DNA from: CAVWCQ01 sp963753545
GTDB lineage: Bacteria; Chloroflexota; Anaerolineae; Aggregatilineales; Aggregatilineaceae
Assembly (NCBI GenBank): GCA_963753545.1
Contig: CAVWCQ010000011.1
Coordinates: forward strand, 744,001-808,000
Length of the DNA stretch: 64,000 bases
Direction: 5' to 3'
Part shown: piece by piece, positions 18,610 to 27,996 of the stretch
Numbering within the stretch: the first letter of the stretch is position 1
How the letters are laid out: each line of letters opens with the position of its first letter
The notes under the pieces: generated by a model
What the model was told of the DNA's origin: nothing
Seen by the model: only the letters and a program-made list of their open reading frames with translations
Databases searched by the model: none
Position numbers and translations under genes: made by a program

Positions 18610-20310
18610 TCAGTCTTCAAATTCAGCAAGAATACCGCGCTGGCTCAAGGCAGCGGCCAGATCCGCTTCCTGCCCGGCGCGAACGAGGACAGCATTCGGA
18701 CCCAGCGCCGCCCCCAAATAGCGGCGCAGTTCCGGTGTTTCCAGAATACTTTGCAGCGCTTCCGGCGAATTGGCACGCAGGATCACCGCGCGTGACAGCC
18801 AGATTTCCGCCTTGCCTGTTTTTTCCCAGCGCTCGATCATCTGCAAGACAGGCGCAGGCAGATCGGAATGGCTGGCACGGCGCAGAAAAGCCTGAACCGC
18901 GTCCCCGGCGATGCCCTGTCTGGCTCCTCGCCGCAGTCCTGCCGCCGTGAGCGCGTAGGTGTAAGGCGGTGTGCTGACGCGCCATTCCGTGATGCGCGCC
19001 AGTTGGAAGCGTTCGTAGCGGCTCACCGTACGCGGTGCCGTCACAACACCGTCCGGCTGGATGACAATAGGCGCGCGGTCCTCGGCTGGATCGGGCCAAT
19101 CGGTTTCCCCACAAAAGGCGCGTCCATAGATGCTCAGACGGCACGTACGGTTTTGCTGGCCCAGATCCACCAGGCCTAACCAGTGCATAGGCCCGTTCAG
19201 GATAAAGCGCAGCACCGCGCCGTCAACCTGTTCCCAACTGGCAAAGCCGCGCAGATAATCGCCCGTTTGCGCGTCCCGGATATACCAGCTTTCATAATCA
19301 CCCGCCGGGCGCTGAAAGTCTGGTTCTTCCACCTTGACCATCTCGATCAGTTCGCCAATGGGCCACCACTCATCGGGCGGAACCATTTCCAAAAAAGTGA
19401 GTATCGTCTGACGCGCCAGCAGCGGATCGTTGCGCCAGCCCGTTTCTTCCACTCGCAGTCCTGGCGTATACCACAGATCATTAAACAGCGTCGTATCGCG
19501 CCACGCTTCGACCAGGGCGCGCACCTGGCGCGGGCGTGTTTCTTCCAGCCAGCGGCGAGCATTGCTCGGCACAGGCCGCAGCACCCCGTCTTCACTGGCC
19601 GCCAATCCCATACTCCCCGCCAGACTGATCAGCAGCGCCACGCGCGCCGGGTCGTTCCCGCCCAGCCAATATGAAGCCAGCGCCGCGCTGATCTGTTCAC
19701 GGAGTGAGTTTTTGTCTGAAGTGACGCGCTCGATCTGCAGGTACGCCAGCAGCGTCGCCATATCATCAACCAGGGTCGTGTTTGCCGGAGTCACCTTGTC
19801 CGGCTCAGCTTCTCCATCAACGGGCCAGCTTTCCGATGATTCTTCTGGCTCGCGGGTCAGGTTAAAACCCGTCTCGTGTGACGGCAGCGCGTCAGCCAGA
19901 TCGGGCGGCACAAAAACAAACGCCTGCATGCCCGCTTTGCCCTGATCATAAGCCAGCGCCAGCAGACCGCGATAAAAGAGCGTCTCAGCCACGCTGACCG
20001 GGCTGAGATGCGGCTTTTCGCGGTCACGCCGCCCCGGCCCCATCTGGCGGATTTCTCCGAACAGGCGGCTGAACTGAACTTCGCTCATTTTGTGGTTGGG
20101 TGCCCCCAACAGGGTTTGCAGCGCGCCGCGTTCCTGGTCGTTCAGCCGTCCCCATTCGACGGCAGCCCGCTCAGGATCGAGCATCGCTTCGGCCAGCAGT
20201 TCAGCAGCGCCGCGTTTGTCGGGCACATCCAGGTCTACATCCCATCGATGGGCGATGATCGCCAGCAGGCCCGGATCATAATCCAGCAGAGTTGGTAACA
20301 GGTTCTGCAT
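18610..20310 (-). CDS. Helicase-associated-domain (XPB N-terminal-like) protein
   Basis: About 566 residues from the ATG at 20310 (MQNLLPTLLDYDPGLLAIIA), which has GGGAG at good spacing; an upstream in-frame start is less likely. The protein lacks Walker motifs. Its C-terminal part (VQPDGVVTAPRTVSRYERFQL, ITEWRVSTPPYTYALTAAGL, LSRAVILRANSPEALQSILE, LRRYLGAALGPNAVLVRAGQ) matches the 'helicase conserved C-terminal/XPB-Ssl2-like' domain (PF13625) that occurs without a helicase motor in Actinobacteria and Chloroflexota. DNA binding is plausible but unproven. First gene of the operon that ends with the cupin. Confidence 0.75.
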   Translation of the reverse strand: MQNLLPTLLDYDPGLLAIIAHRWDVDLDVPDKRGAAELLAEAMLDPERAAVEWGRLNDQERGALQTLLGAPNHKMSEVQFSRLFGEIRQMGPGRRDREKPHLSPVSVAETLFYRGLLALAYDQGKAGMQAFVFVPPDLADALPSHETGFNLTREPEESSESWPVDGEAEPDKVTPANTTLVDDMATLLAYLQIERVTSDKNSLREQISAALASYWLGGNDPARVALLISLAGSMGLAASEDGVLRPVPSNARRWLEETRPRQVRALVEAWRDTTLFNDLWYTPGLRVEETGWRNDPLLARQTILTFLEMVPPDEWWPIGELIEMVKVEEPDFQRPAGDYESWYIRDAQTGDYLRGFASWEQVDGAVLRFILNGPMHWLGLVDLGQQNRTCRLSIYGRAFCGETDWPDPAEDRAPIVIQPDGVVTAPRTVSRYERFQLARITEWRVSTPPYTYALTAAGLRRGARQGIAGDAVQAFLRRASHSDLPAPVLQMIERWEKTGKAEIWLSRAVILRANSPEALQSILETPELRRYLGAALGPNAVLVRAGQEADLAAALSQRGILAEFED

Positions 20311-20467
20311 AAAACTCCCAGTCCAGCCAATCAAATCCCGAATAGATTAGATGATAGTCGACTATCCGTGCAACTTTTTCATCTTCCAGAACCTATTTTA
20401 ACGATTAGCAGCACAAACACACTTTTTGGCCTTTAGCGGGCATTAATCGTTCATGCGCAAACAAGAC

Positions 20468-20497
20468 TTGACAAAGAGGGGTAAGATAGGGTTCAAT
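20468..20497 (+). promoter_or_regulatory. Sigma-70-like promoter for the small RNA candidate
   Basis: A perfect TTGACA (20468-20473) is followed after 18 bases by TTCAAT (20492-20497). It faces away from the operon at 20.3 kb and towards the 3' end of the membrane glycosyltransferase, so it has no protein gene to serve on plus. Confidence 0.55.
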
Positions 20498-20503
20498 AAA
20501 GAT

Positions 20504-20590
20504 TGTCGACAGTTGAAAAACTGTTCGCGACGCGCATCATCCAAAAAGCCCCGCCCTTGTATTTACATCCGGCGGGGCATTCATTTTTAG
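20504..20590 (+). ncRNA. Candidate small RNA
   Basis: Downstream of the promoter, GTCG-ACAGTT-GAAA-AACTGT-TCG-CGAC (20505-20531) folds into a hairpin with a GAAA tetraloop. A spacer and a G+C-rich stem (GCCCCGCC 20548-20555 with GGCGGGGC 20571-20578) then lead to ATTCATTTTTA. The box AGTTGAAAAACTGTTCGC (20511-20528) is nearly repeated as AGTGGAAAAGCTGTTCGC at 38240-38257, also between a promoter and a terminator. No open reading frame fits. The transcript would overlap the last bases of the glycosyltransferase mRNA in antisense. Confidence 0.45.
20543..20578 (-). terminator. Intrinsic terminator of the glycan operon (minus strand)
   Basis: Read on minus, GCCCCGCC and GGCGGGGC pair and are followed by TTTTTGG, 8 bases after the stop of the membrane glycosyltransferase. 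The same hairpin can serve the plus-strand small RNA candidate. Confidence 0.8.
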
Positions 20591-22476
20591 TCGGGGTTGA
20601 TCGGTGGAACAAACTGGTACACCTGCGCACCATCCTCATCATAGACCAGCCGCAAATACGGCGCATCGCTCACCGGGGTTTTTAAATAACTGACCGCTTC
20701 ATCCAACGGCTTGTGCCAGCGCACCATGTTCGTATATCGATCCGGCTCGGCAAAAATCTGCGGAACCAGCACATAATCCACGTGGTAGCGTTCAAACAGC
20801 GCCGCGTTATCGGGGTCGGCAGGATTATTCCAGAAGGCGCGAAAAGCATCCTGTTCCGATTTGACAAATTCAGTCCCCTGGAAGAATGGCTGCGGGCGGA
20901 AATAGATGGCATCACGTTCCGCTACAACAGGGGCCCAGTCCGCTTCATGCGGGCCTGGATGGTTCAGAAGACGCGCGTCCGGCGCAGTGTTATCACGGAT
21001 CCAGGCCATCGCATCGAGATCGGCCCGCGATGAAAACGCCCCGTAAAAGTTTACGATGTCCCGGCTGCGATCCATCAACGGGTTAAAGAAGATTGCCACT
21101 AGCACGATGCCCGTCACCGCCAGGATCATGACGGGTGCGGCCAACTGCCTCACCCAGAAATCCGCCCGTTCTTCGCCCAGTCGATCCACCAGCCAGAGCA
21201 GTGCCGTCCCACCCAGGATCAGGTAGGGGATAATCGGACCGTGCCATGCCAGGCTGAATGGGTAATCATACTTGAGGAGCGGCGTCACCACGTCGGGCAC
21301 AGTCTTTTCGAGCAGGCCGAGCGTGGAGAACTCCACAATAGCGATCAGCCAGACGACCATCCACAGGTGCGCCGGATGCCGCCGCCGCAGACCAAGTCCC
21401 ACGCCGATCAGGGCCAGCAGCACGATCAGGCCGCCATGCATGAAGATCAGCGTTTTCCAGTGATCGAGATCGACGGCGAAGGGCGATTCGATGGTTGATC
21501 CCAGCAGATCAGTCAGGCTGAGCAGCCAGGGCGCGAGGATGCCCAGCGCGACCAGCGGGATGATAGCAGCCAGGACCAGCCACGCCCCCAGGCTGGGGCG
21601 CGGTTTGGCGAACGGCAGCACGATCAGCCAGGGTAGATAACCGATCAGCAGCGCAATCGTTGTGTCTGGCTGGCTGAGGGGCACGGCGGCAAGGCAGATC
21701 GCCGCGAACAGGACACTGGACCAGCGCCATGACTGCAAAAAGCGCAGCACAAACGTGACAAATGCCAGCGAAAAGTTCAGGGCCAGCAGCGCCGTGTAAT
21801 GGGAATCCATGAAGGCGGCAACCATCCCGGTTCCGATCAGCGCCGCCAGCATAAAAGCGCGTCCCAGGCGCGGGCTTTCCAGCTCGCATCCCAGGTCATA
21901 GGCCATCCACACAAACAGCACGGCTCCCACCGCCGCCAGGATCAACTGCAAAACGGGGATCGTGATATCCAGGCGGGCGCTCAGGTGTCCGATCAGGCCG
22001 GTATAGCCGGGCGAGTACAGGTAGTCGATTTCAGGATGCCAGGGGGTCAGGTTGGTGTAGGAATGGCCCTCCCGCAGCAACAGCGACAGGTAGCCGAAAC
22101 CCTGTGCATCAGTGTCCAGTGGAACGGGCAGCAGAGCGATGATCACGCCGAACAGGATCACGATCACGGCCAGGAATAATATATCCTGGTCGCTCGGCCA
22201 TATCCATTCAGGTTCAAGGAAGCGGCGGCTGTAGATCAGCGCAGTAATCACCGCCAACAGCACAATCAGGCCGAAGATCGCCACCAGAACAAGATCGATC
22301 AGCGGTGCTGACCAGTCTACCAGGGGAGAGACAAACCACGTCGTATCAACAAACAGCGCCAGAAAGAGGACGGCCCCCAGCCCGATTCGCGCGCCACGCG
22401 CCGGAAGAATAGAGGCGACCAGCGTCCCTATACCCAACAGAACGGCGAGCAAAACGACGTAGCCCATAATGACCAT
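20587..22476 (-). CDS. Polytopic membrane glycosyltransferase-like protein (GT-C fold)
   Basis: 629 residues with about twelve or more hydrophobic helices in the first 480 residues and a soluble C-terminal domain (about 485-629; ADLDAMAWIRDNTAPDARLL, then a VDYVLVPQIF strand). The early luminal loop carries PLDTDAQGFGYLSLLLREG with acidic residues where GT-C enzymes keep their catalytic Asp. The architecture resembles oligosaccharyltransferase/PMT-type lipid-sugar-dependent transferases. The end, 'D..A..ERYHVDYVLV', is typical of such proteins in glycan loci. It is the last gene of the minus-strand glycan operon. Confidence 0.72.
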   Translation of the reverse strand: MVIMGYVVLLAVLLGIGTLVASILPARGARIGLGAVLFLALFVDTTWFVSPLVDWSAPLIDLVLVAIFGLIVLLAVITALIYSRRFLEPEWIWPSDQDILFLAVIVILFGVIIALLPVPLDTDAQGFGYLSLLLREGHSYTNLTPWHPEIDYLYSPGYTGLIGHLSARLDITIPVLQLILAAVGAVLFVWMAYDLGCELESPRLGRAFMLAALIGTGMVAAFMDSHYTALLALNFSLAFVTFVLRFLQSWRWSSVLFAAICLAAVPLSQPDTTIALLIGYLPWLIVLPFAKPRPSLGAWLVLAAIIPLVALGILAPWLLSLTDLLGSTIESPFAVDLDHWKTLIFMHGGLIVLLALIGVGLGLRRRHPAHLWMVVWLIAIVEFSTLGLLEKTVPDVVTPLLKYDYPFSLAWHGPIIPYLILGGTALLWLVDRLGEERADFWVRQLAAPVMILAVTGIVLVAIFFNPLMDRSRDIVNFYGAFSSRADLDAMAWIRDNTAPDARLLNHPGPHEADWAPVVAERDAIYFRPQPFFQGTEFVKSEQDAFRAFWNNPADPDNAALFERYHVDYVLVPQIFAEPDRYTNMVRWHKPLDEAVSYLKTPVSDAPYLRLVYDEDGAQVYQFVPPINPD

Positions 22477-22564
22477 AAGTGCGCGTCCTCTTCAAAGATT
22501 GATCCACCGCCACAGCATATCGGGGCGGGTTTGTTAACTCGCCCGCCCTTTCTCGCTGAATGGC

Positions 22565-22586
22565 TTCTGCGTGCTCCGCGGTGAAT
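22565..22586 (+). repeat. Partial dispersed repeat unit
   Basis: CTTCTGCGTGCTCCGCGGTGAA is one short unit of the T-rich dispersed repeat, located between two minus-strand glycan genes. A GGGCGGG/CCCGCCC hairpin (22523-22548) lies beside it. Confidence 0.55.
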
Positions 22587-22594
22587 GTTATCTT

Positions 22595-24331
22595 TTATTT
22601 TTGAACGAGATAATTGCCGACGACCAGCGCATCCATTTTGGTCCGCAGGAAACAGTCTACCGCTTCTTGCGGCGTGCAGACAATCGGCTCGTTTTCGTTG
22701 AAGGATGTGTTGAGCACGACTGGAGTCCCGGTCAGTTCGCCAAAGGCATTGATCAATGCCCAGTACAGCGGCGAATGTTCCTTCTGGACCGTCTGCAAGC
22801 GCCCTGTCCCATCAACATGAGTAATCGCCGGGACTTCGGCGCGCTTGTCTGGCAGCACATTATACACCTTGATCATAAACGGATCGGGATAGGTCTGATC
22901 GAAATACTGCCCCGTCGCTTCCAGCAGAATAGACGGCGCGAACGGGCGGAACTTCTCGCGATGTTTGATACGCGCGTTGAGGATATCTTTCATATCGTCG
23001 CGGCGTGGGTCGGCAATGATGCTGCGGTTGCCCAGTGCGCGCGGTCCCCACTCCATACGCCCCTGAAACCAGCCCAGGACGTTGCCTTCCGAGACGATCT
23101 GCGCGGCTTTTTTGACCAGCGCGTCTTCGTCTAACGTCTGGTAGCTGAGATTCTGCCCCTTGAGCGTGGTTTCGATCTGCGCCGGGGAGAACTGCGGCCC
23201 GGTATAGGCGTCGTTCATCTCAAAGATGCGCGGGTTGCCGAGAATCTGGTGGTAGATGTAGTAGGACACACCCAGTGAGGTTCCTGCGTCACCCGCCGCC
23301 GGGTGAATGAAGATATCCGTGAAGGGCGTTTGCGGCAGCACCTTGCCATTAAAGGCGCTGTTGAGCGCCACGCCGCCCGCCATGCACAGGGTCGTTTCGC
23401 CCGTCTCCGCCTGGAGCTTACGCACGATGCCGAACTCCGCCTCTTCCAGCATTTCCTGCATGGATCGGGCGACATCCATATGCTTCTGCGTGATCTCGCT
23501 GCGTGCGACGCGCGGTTCGCCAAACATCTCAACCATCTTGGGCGAATAGAGTGTGCCCAGTGTTGGCTCGGCATCGCCCCAGGTCATCGTTGCGCCTTCC
23601 GCGTGATGCACGAAGTAATCCAGGTCCAGTTCAAATGTGCCGTCGCGCTGGATGCAGACCATGCGCCGCATTTCGTCCATATACTTGGGTTCGCCGTAGG
23701 GGGCGAGGCCCATCGTCTTGCCCTCGTCACCATACTTGGGGAAGCCGAGCCACTGCGTTACTGCCGTGTAGAAGATGCCCAGCGAATGCGGGAAAGGAAT
23801 CTCATCCTTCACTTCGATTTTGTTCCCCTTGCCCGTACCCCACATGGTCGTCACGAAGTCGCCCGCGCCGTCAATGGATAAAATCGCGCCCTGGTCAAAC
23901 GGCGATACAAAAAACGCGCTTGCCATATGCGCGCGGTGGTGTTCGACGTTGTGAAATTCGGCTTTCAGGTCCTTGGGATCGACCTTCATATGCTCGGCAA
24001 AAGCCGACTTGAGTGTGCCCGTTTTCATGCTGTGGCTCAGGCGGTCCTTGATGAAGTCAAGGTTCGGACGCTGGCGGAAGGCAAAGAGCGCTTTCTGCAT
24101 GAGGTTGGCTTTGGGATCAATCGAAATGCCGATGTGATCGAGATCCTGCGCGGTAATGCCCGCTTCACTCAGGACAAATTCAATCGCCTTGACCGGGAAC
24201 CCGGCCCAATATTTCACCCGTGTAAATCGCTCTTCTTCGGCTGCGGCCACCAGCCGCCCATCTTGGATCAGGCAGGCCGACGCGCCGCCATGATATGCAT
24301 TGATTCCCAGGATATACAACAGTCCCTCCAT
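22595..24331 (-). CDS. NodU/TobZ family O-carbamoyltransferase
   Basis: About 578 residues with both domains of the family. The N-terminal Kae1/actin-like domain has LYILGINAYHGGASACLIQDG, HNVEHHRAHMASAFFVSPF (the metal-binding His cluster), LSIDGAGDF and MAGGVALNSAFNGKV. The C-terminal YrdC-like domain has GWFQGRMEWGPRALGNRSI, REKFRPFAPSIL and LNTSFNENEPIVCTP. These enzymes make carbamoyl-adenylate and transfer the carbamoyl group to a sugar hydroxyl, so the glycan is probably carbamoylated. Start: ATG at 24331, or TTG at 24319, which GGAGGG would serve and which would give the usual YILGIN start. Confidence 0.9.
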   Translation of the reverse strand: MEGLLYILGINAYHGGASACLIQDGRLVAAAEEERFTRVKYWAGFPVKAIEFVLSEAGITAQDLDHIGISIDPKANLMQKALFAFRQRPNLDFIKDRLSHSMKTGTLKSAFAEHMKVDPKDLKAEFHNVEHHRAHMASAFFVSPFDQGAILSIDGAGDFVTTMWGTGKGNKIEVKDEIPFPHSLGIFYTAVTQWLGFPKYGDEGKTMGLAPYGEPKYMDEMRRMVCIQRDGTFELDLDYFVHHAEGATMTWGDAEPTLGTLYSPKMVEMFGEPRVARSEITQKHMDVARSMQEMLEEAEFGIVRKLQAETGETTLCMAGGVALNSAFNGKVLPQTPFTDIFIHPAAGDAGTSLGVSYYIYHQILGNPRIFEMNDAYTGPQFSPAQIETTLKGQNLSYQTLDEDALVKKAAQIVSEGNVLGWFQGRMEWGPRALGNRSIIADPRRDDMKDILNARIKHREKFRPFAPSILLEATGQYFDQTYPDPFMIKVYNVLPDKRAEVPAITHVDGTGRLQTVQKEHSPLYWALINAFGELTGTPVVLNTSFNENEPIVCTPQEAVDCFLRTKMDALVVGNYLVQK

Positions 24332-24370
24332 TGAAGCAGGCTGTTGCCTCCACAAAAAAACAGGAGGCAG

Positions 24371-25558
24371 TCATTGATAACGTGCGATGATGTCTACCAA
24401 CTGGCGGGCGCGGTGCTGAAATGTGTGCTCTTTTAACAGCCTTTCGCGCGCAGCCCGGCCAATAGTACGCCGTGCATCGTCATGATGCAAGAGCCATTTA
24501 TACCGGTCAATGGCTTCTTCGGCACTGTTCACGACGATTAATTCTTTGTCCGGTTCAAACCACGTTTCAATCCCCGCGTAAGGACTGCACACCATACATG
24601 CCCCTAGCGCGGCTAATTCAAACGGGCGCGAACTGGACGAGGCGAACACCGAGGCGTGCGCCTTGCGCGTGATCACGAGGTTAATCTTGCTGCGGCAGGC
24701 ATACTCGCGCAGCTTACTTAACGACAGGTACGGCAGTTTTTCGACACGACCTAACTCGCCCAGGTTCGTCCCGCGCACGGCGAAACGCGCCTCTGGCAGG
24801 GCCAGACTCGCGTCACGCAGCAGGCCGTCGATCCACTCAGTTCGATATTCGCGCCCGTGACCGTAAAAAAAGAAGTCCAGGTCTTGCGGCACGTCCAGCG
24901 GCGCAAATAGATCAGGGTCAGCGCCGTAATAGAGGGTATGAACCTCCCGCGCGCCGAGTTCCCGCAGACCTTCCGCCCCACCCAGGCTGTTGGAAAAAAA
25001 CGCCGTGTATTCGGACGGATCCGCACCCTGGTAGATGCGGAAGCCGCTGGCAAACCCGCGAAAATTCGGCAGGCTGGCGGGCACGTCACCATCATAGAAG
25101 AAAACTGGTTTGTGGTGCCGATCCTGGATGTGGCGCGCCAATCCACTGAGATGGTTGAGCGGCACGGTAATCATCAATACGGCATCTACATCGGGATGAG
25201 CCGTCAGGATACGGTCCACATGCCGCCGCCAGCGGGGCGCGATCATCGTTTGGGCAGCGCGTCGCACCACTTTATCCGACAGGCTTTCCCCTTCGATCTG
25301 CTTGCCGGATGCCTGTGTCTGCCTCTGGCCGCCCATTGCGCGCCAGCGATCCCGCAGAAATTTGAATAGATCGCCTTCGCGCTGCGCCGGATTAGGCGCG
25401 GCCTGCCACCAGGGAGATTCGATGGTTGGTCCCTGGTAAGGGGTGGCGATGATCTCCACGCCAATTTCATACAGGCCCTTCAGCAGTTGCCACCAGGCCG
25501 GGGTCGCGCTGAACGGCTGTGTCAGGTCCAACGACGAGACAATCACCAGCAGTTTCAT
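24371..25558 (-). CDS. CgeB-like family 1 glycosyltransferase
   Basis: 395 residues. N-terminal Rossmann half: MKLLVIVSSLDLTQPFSATP, DAVLMITVPLNHLSGLARHI and KPVFFYDGDVPASLPNF. C-terminal half: HTLYYGADPDLFAPLD, LDFFFYGHGREYRTEWIDGL and the sugar-nucleotide region SSSRPFELAALGACMVCSP followed by GIETWFEPDKELI. This is the pattern of CgeB/'glycosyltransferase family 1' maturation enzymes. The start overlaps the stop of the next upstream glycosyltransferase as ATGA, so they are translationally coupled. Confidence 0.82.
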   Translation of the reverse strand: MKLLVIVSSLDLTQPFSATPAWWQLLKGLYEIGVEIIATPYQGPTIESPWWQAAPNPAQREGDLFKFLRDRWRAMGGQRQTQASGKQIEGESLSDKVVRRAAQTMIAPRWRRHVDRILTAHPDVDAVLMITVPLNHLSGLARHIQDRHHKPVFFYDGDVPASLPNFRGFASGFRIYQGADPSEYTAFFSNSLGGAEGLRELGAREVHTLYYGADPDLFAPLDVPQDLDFFFYGHGREYRTEWIDGLLRDASLALPEARFAVRGTNLGELGRVEKLPYLSLSKLREYACRSKINLVITRKAHASVFASSSSRPFELAALGACMVCSPYAGIETWFEPDKELIVVNSAEEAIDRYKWLLHHDDARRTIGRAARERLLKEHTFQHRARQLVDIIARYQ

Positions 25559-26828
25559 AGGTCGCTGCTCTTTTCCCGTTTGCGCTTATGCAGGGCATCT
25601 GCATAAACCGCCAGCATCTCTTCCGTTTGCTGGCGGAGTGTAAACTGGTCCATTATGCGGCGGCGGCCCGCTTCAGCCATCTGGCGGCGCAGCGGCTCAT
25701 CAGCCAGCAGCCGGATCAGTCTATCCGCCAGCGCTTCTATGTCGTAGGGATTAACGACAAACCCCGTTTCGCCATCGATCACCGCTTCATGCGCGCCGCC
25801 AAAACAGGTCGTAACTGGTACAGCCCCGCGGCCATCCCTTCCAGATTCACCGTCGGGAAGGAATCGAAGCAGGTAGATGGCGAGGCGACCACGTGAGCCA
25901 TGCGGTAAGCCGTTGCCAGTTCCGCCCCATCCAACCAACCGCCGATCACGATCTGATCTGCCAGATCGGAGTGATCGCTGATCAGTTGCTCGGTATAGTC
26001 GGACGGATGAGCCAGCACCAGCAGCGCGAGGTTCGGCACACGCTCTTTAACCAGGCGCAGCGCCGCCAGCAGTTGCCTGCTGCCTTTTTCATCGGTCAGC
26101 CGCCCCCCAAAAAGGATAATGCGGCGGTCCTGCAGCTTCAGCCGATGGCGCAGAACTTCGATAATCTCCGGTTGGACATGATCAAATGGCGCGGGGTCGA
26201 TCCCGTTGTGCACGACGCGAAACGGCGGCAGCCTGTTGGCTTCGAGCGCTTGCCGCAGCGTATCACTGACTGCGACTCGTTCATCGACATAATAGCGCAT
26301 CGTGTGGCGGATCGAGAGGTTACGAGCCGGATTCCAGCGCAGCCGCATCTGCCGCCAGTTGTAGCCAAACGGGATGCGATAATCCCACTTGTCACGCTGA
26401 TCGGGCTGTGCCGGATCGATGAAGCGGGTCAGCTTGCTGTAGGCAAATGGCATGACATCATGGGAGGTAAAGACCGTCGCTGCTCCGGTCAACCGCGCAA
26501 TAACCAGGCTGTGATAGCTCAGGTGGTGGTGGACATTGTGCCCGTGTACAACATCGGGCTTTAACTGGCGCAAAAGGTGATTGAGCGGCCAAACCGTCTG
26601 CGGATTGAGCAGGCTGAACCAGGCAATCCACCGTTCTGCATAATCCGAGTGAAGCGCGTGTACCTGGACTCCGTTCTGCGTTTCGACCTGACTTGGCCCG
26701 CGGGTGCTGGTAACAAAAGTCACGCGATGTCCGGCGGCTATCAATCCGCCGCCAAGCTGCCAGGCGATTTTGCCCGCGCCACCGGAATTGTGAGGTGGAA
26801 GAACGTCACTGAGAATAACAATATGCAT
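25555..26828 (-). CDS. GT4 glycosyltransferase, one frame break
   Basis: A GT-B enzyme. Start MHIVILSDVLPPHNSGGAGKI at ATG 26828 (an in-frame TTG lies two codons earlier). Acceptor half: DVVHGHNVHHHLSYHSLVIA and AVSDTLRQALEANRLP. Donor half: VVHNGIDPAPFDHV, IILFGGRLTDEKGSRQLL, ASPSTCFDSFPTVNLEGMAA; then a frame break near 25815 (one G lost from GGGG restores the frame) and AVPVTTCFGGAHEAVIDGET. Sugar specificity is not predictable. It overlaps the CgeB-like gene by 4 bases. Confidence 0.85.
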
Positions 26829-26898
26829 GGTCAAGATGCCATTCGACGGTTTTCAGAGCCGGACAAGCATAACACAGGTTAGACCGCTTCCGTAAGGG

Positions 26899-27996
26899 CT
26901 ACTGTTCTGTATACATCTCCAGCACGCGCCCCGCCACCGCCGACCAGTCCTGCGTCCGGGCATAATCCCGTCCAGCGCTTCCCATCTGCGCCCGCAGATC
27001 GGAGTCAGTCAGCAGACGGATGATCGCCTCAGCCAGAGCCGGAGCGTCGTTCTGGGGTACAAGCAGCCCGGTTTGACCTTCGATCATCGCTTCTTCCACG
27101 CCGCTGCCAGATGTGCCAATGACAGGCAAACCGCAGGCGCTTGCCTCCAAAAAGACAAGCCCGAAACCCTCAAATTTGCCACCCACATTGAGTGACGGCA
27201 GGGCGAACACATCGGCGTGCTGGTACCAGCCGAGTAAATCGGCTTCAGGAATGGTTCCGGCGAGAGTCACACAGTCCGTCAGCCCCATCCGCTCGATCTG
27301 GCCCTGGACCTGGGCCAGATAATCCGCTTCATCCTGCCGCCCGGTGACGACCAACTGCGCCCTGGGGATCGAGCGCCGTACCAGTGCCAGCGCCTCAATG
27401 AGCAGATGAGTCCCTTTGCGCTCCTTCACCCCACCGGAAGCCAGCACGGTAGGGCCAGCTTTGATCGGCGCAGGTTTTGGCTGTTGGAAATGATCGAAAA
27501 ATACGCCGTTATGAATGACGCTCACAGGAACGTCCGGCAGGACGGCCCGCACCTGATCGGCGGTATAGCGGCTGACTGCGATCATCTGTGAGCGGCGGTA
27601 GGACCAGCGGTAAACCGGGCCAGCCAGGTGCCGCCGGACGGTCTGCGGCACATAGGTTCCGTGTGCCGTGACGATCAGCGGGCGATCCGCCGTGATCAAA
27701 GCCGCGCCGGGTATATACGGCTCCGCGATGACGTGCAGCAGATCGCAGTCCGAAACGGCACTGCGCAGGCGGGGCAGCGCTGCCATCAGGCGCAGCAGAA
27801 ATCCGCGCGGCTGGGGAACCAACTGCGGCAGGACGGGACGTACATCGGCCAACCAATCCGCGCCACGCGCGCCCGGCTGAGTCAGAGCGACAATCTCCAC
27901 GCCCCGGTCGTGCAGCGCCAGTCCCAGGTCATGGGCATACCGTGCCCACCCATAACCTGGCTCGATTTCAGGAGTCAGAAAGGCGATGCGCTTCAC
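26899..27996 (-). CDS. GT4 glycosyltransferase
   Basis: 365 residues from a GTG at 27996 (VKRIAFLTPEIEPGYGWARY). The GTG overlaps the TGA of the upstream gene as GTGA, which decides the start over an earlier in-frame codon. Features: CDLLHVIAEPYIPGAALI, VSRYTADQVRAVL, SVIHNGVFFDHF, LASGGVKERKGTHLLIEAL, LPSLNVGGKFEGFGLVFLEA then SACGLPVIGTSGSGVEEAMI, and the final helical tail. The E-x7-E donor-binding motif is intact (EGFGLVFLE). Confidence 0.88.
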   Translation of the reverse strand: MKRIAFLTPEIEPGYGWARYAHDLGLALHDRGVEIVALTQPGARGADWLADVRPVLPQLVPQPRGFLLRLMAALPRLRSAVSDCDLLHVIAEPYIPGAALITADRPLIVTAHGTYVPQTVRRHLAGPVYRWSYRRSQMIAVSRYTADQVRAVLPDVPVSVIHNGVFFDHFQQPKPAPIKAGPTVLASGGVKERKGTHLLIEALALVRRSIPRAQLVVTGRQDEADYLAQVQGQIERMGLTDCVTLAGTIPEADLLGWYQHADVFALPSLNVGGKFEGFGLVFLEASACGLPVIGTSGSGVEEAMIEGQTGLLVPQNDAPALAEAIIRLLTDSDLRAQMGSAGRDYARTQDWSAVAGRVLEMYTEQ

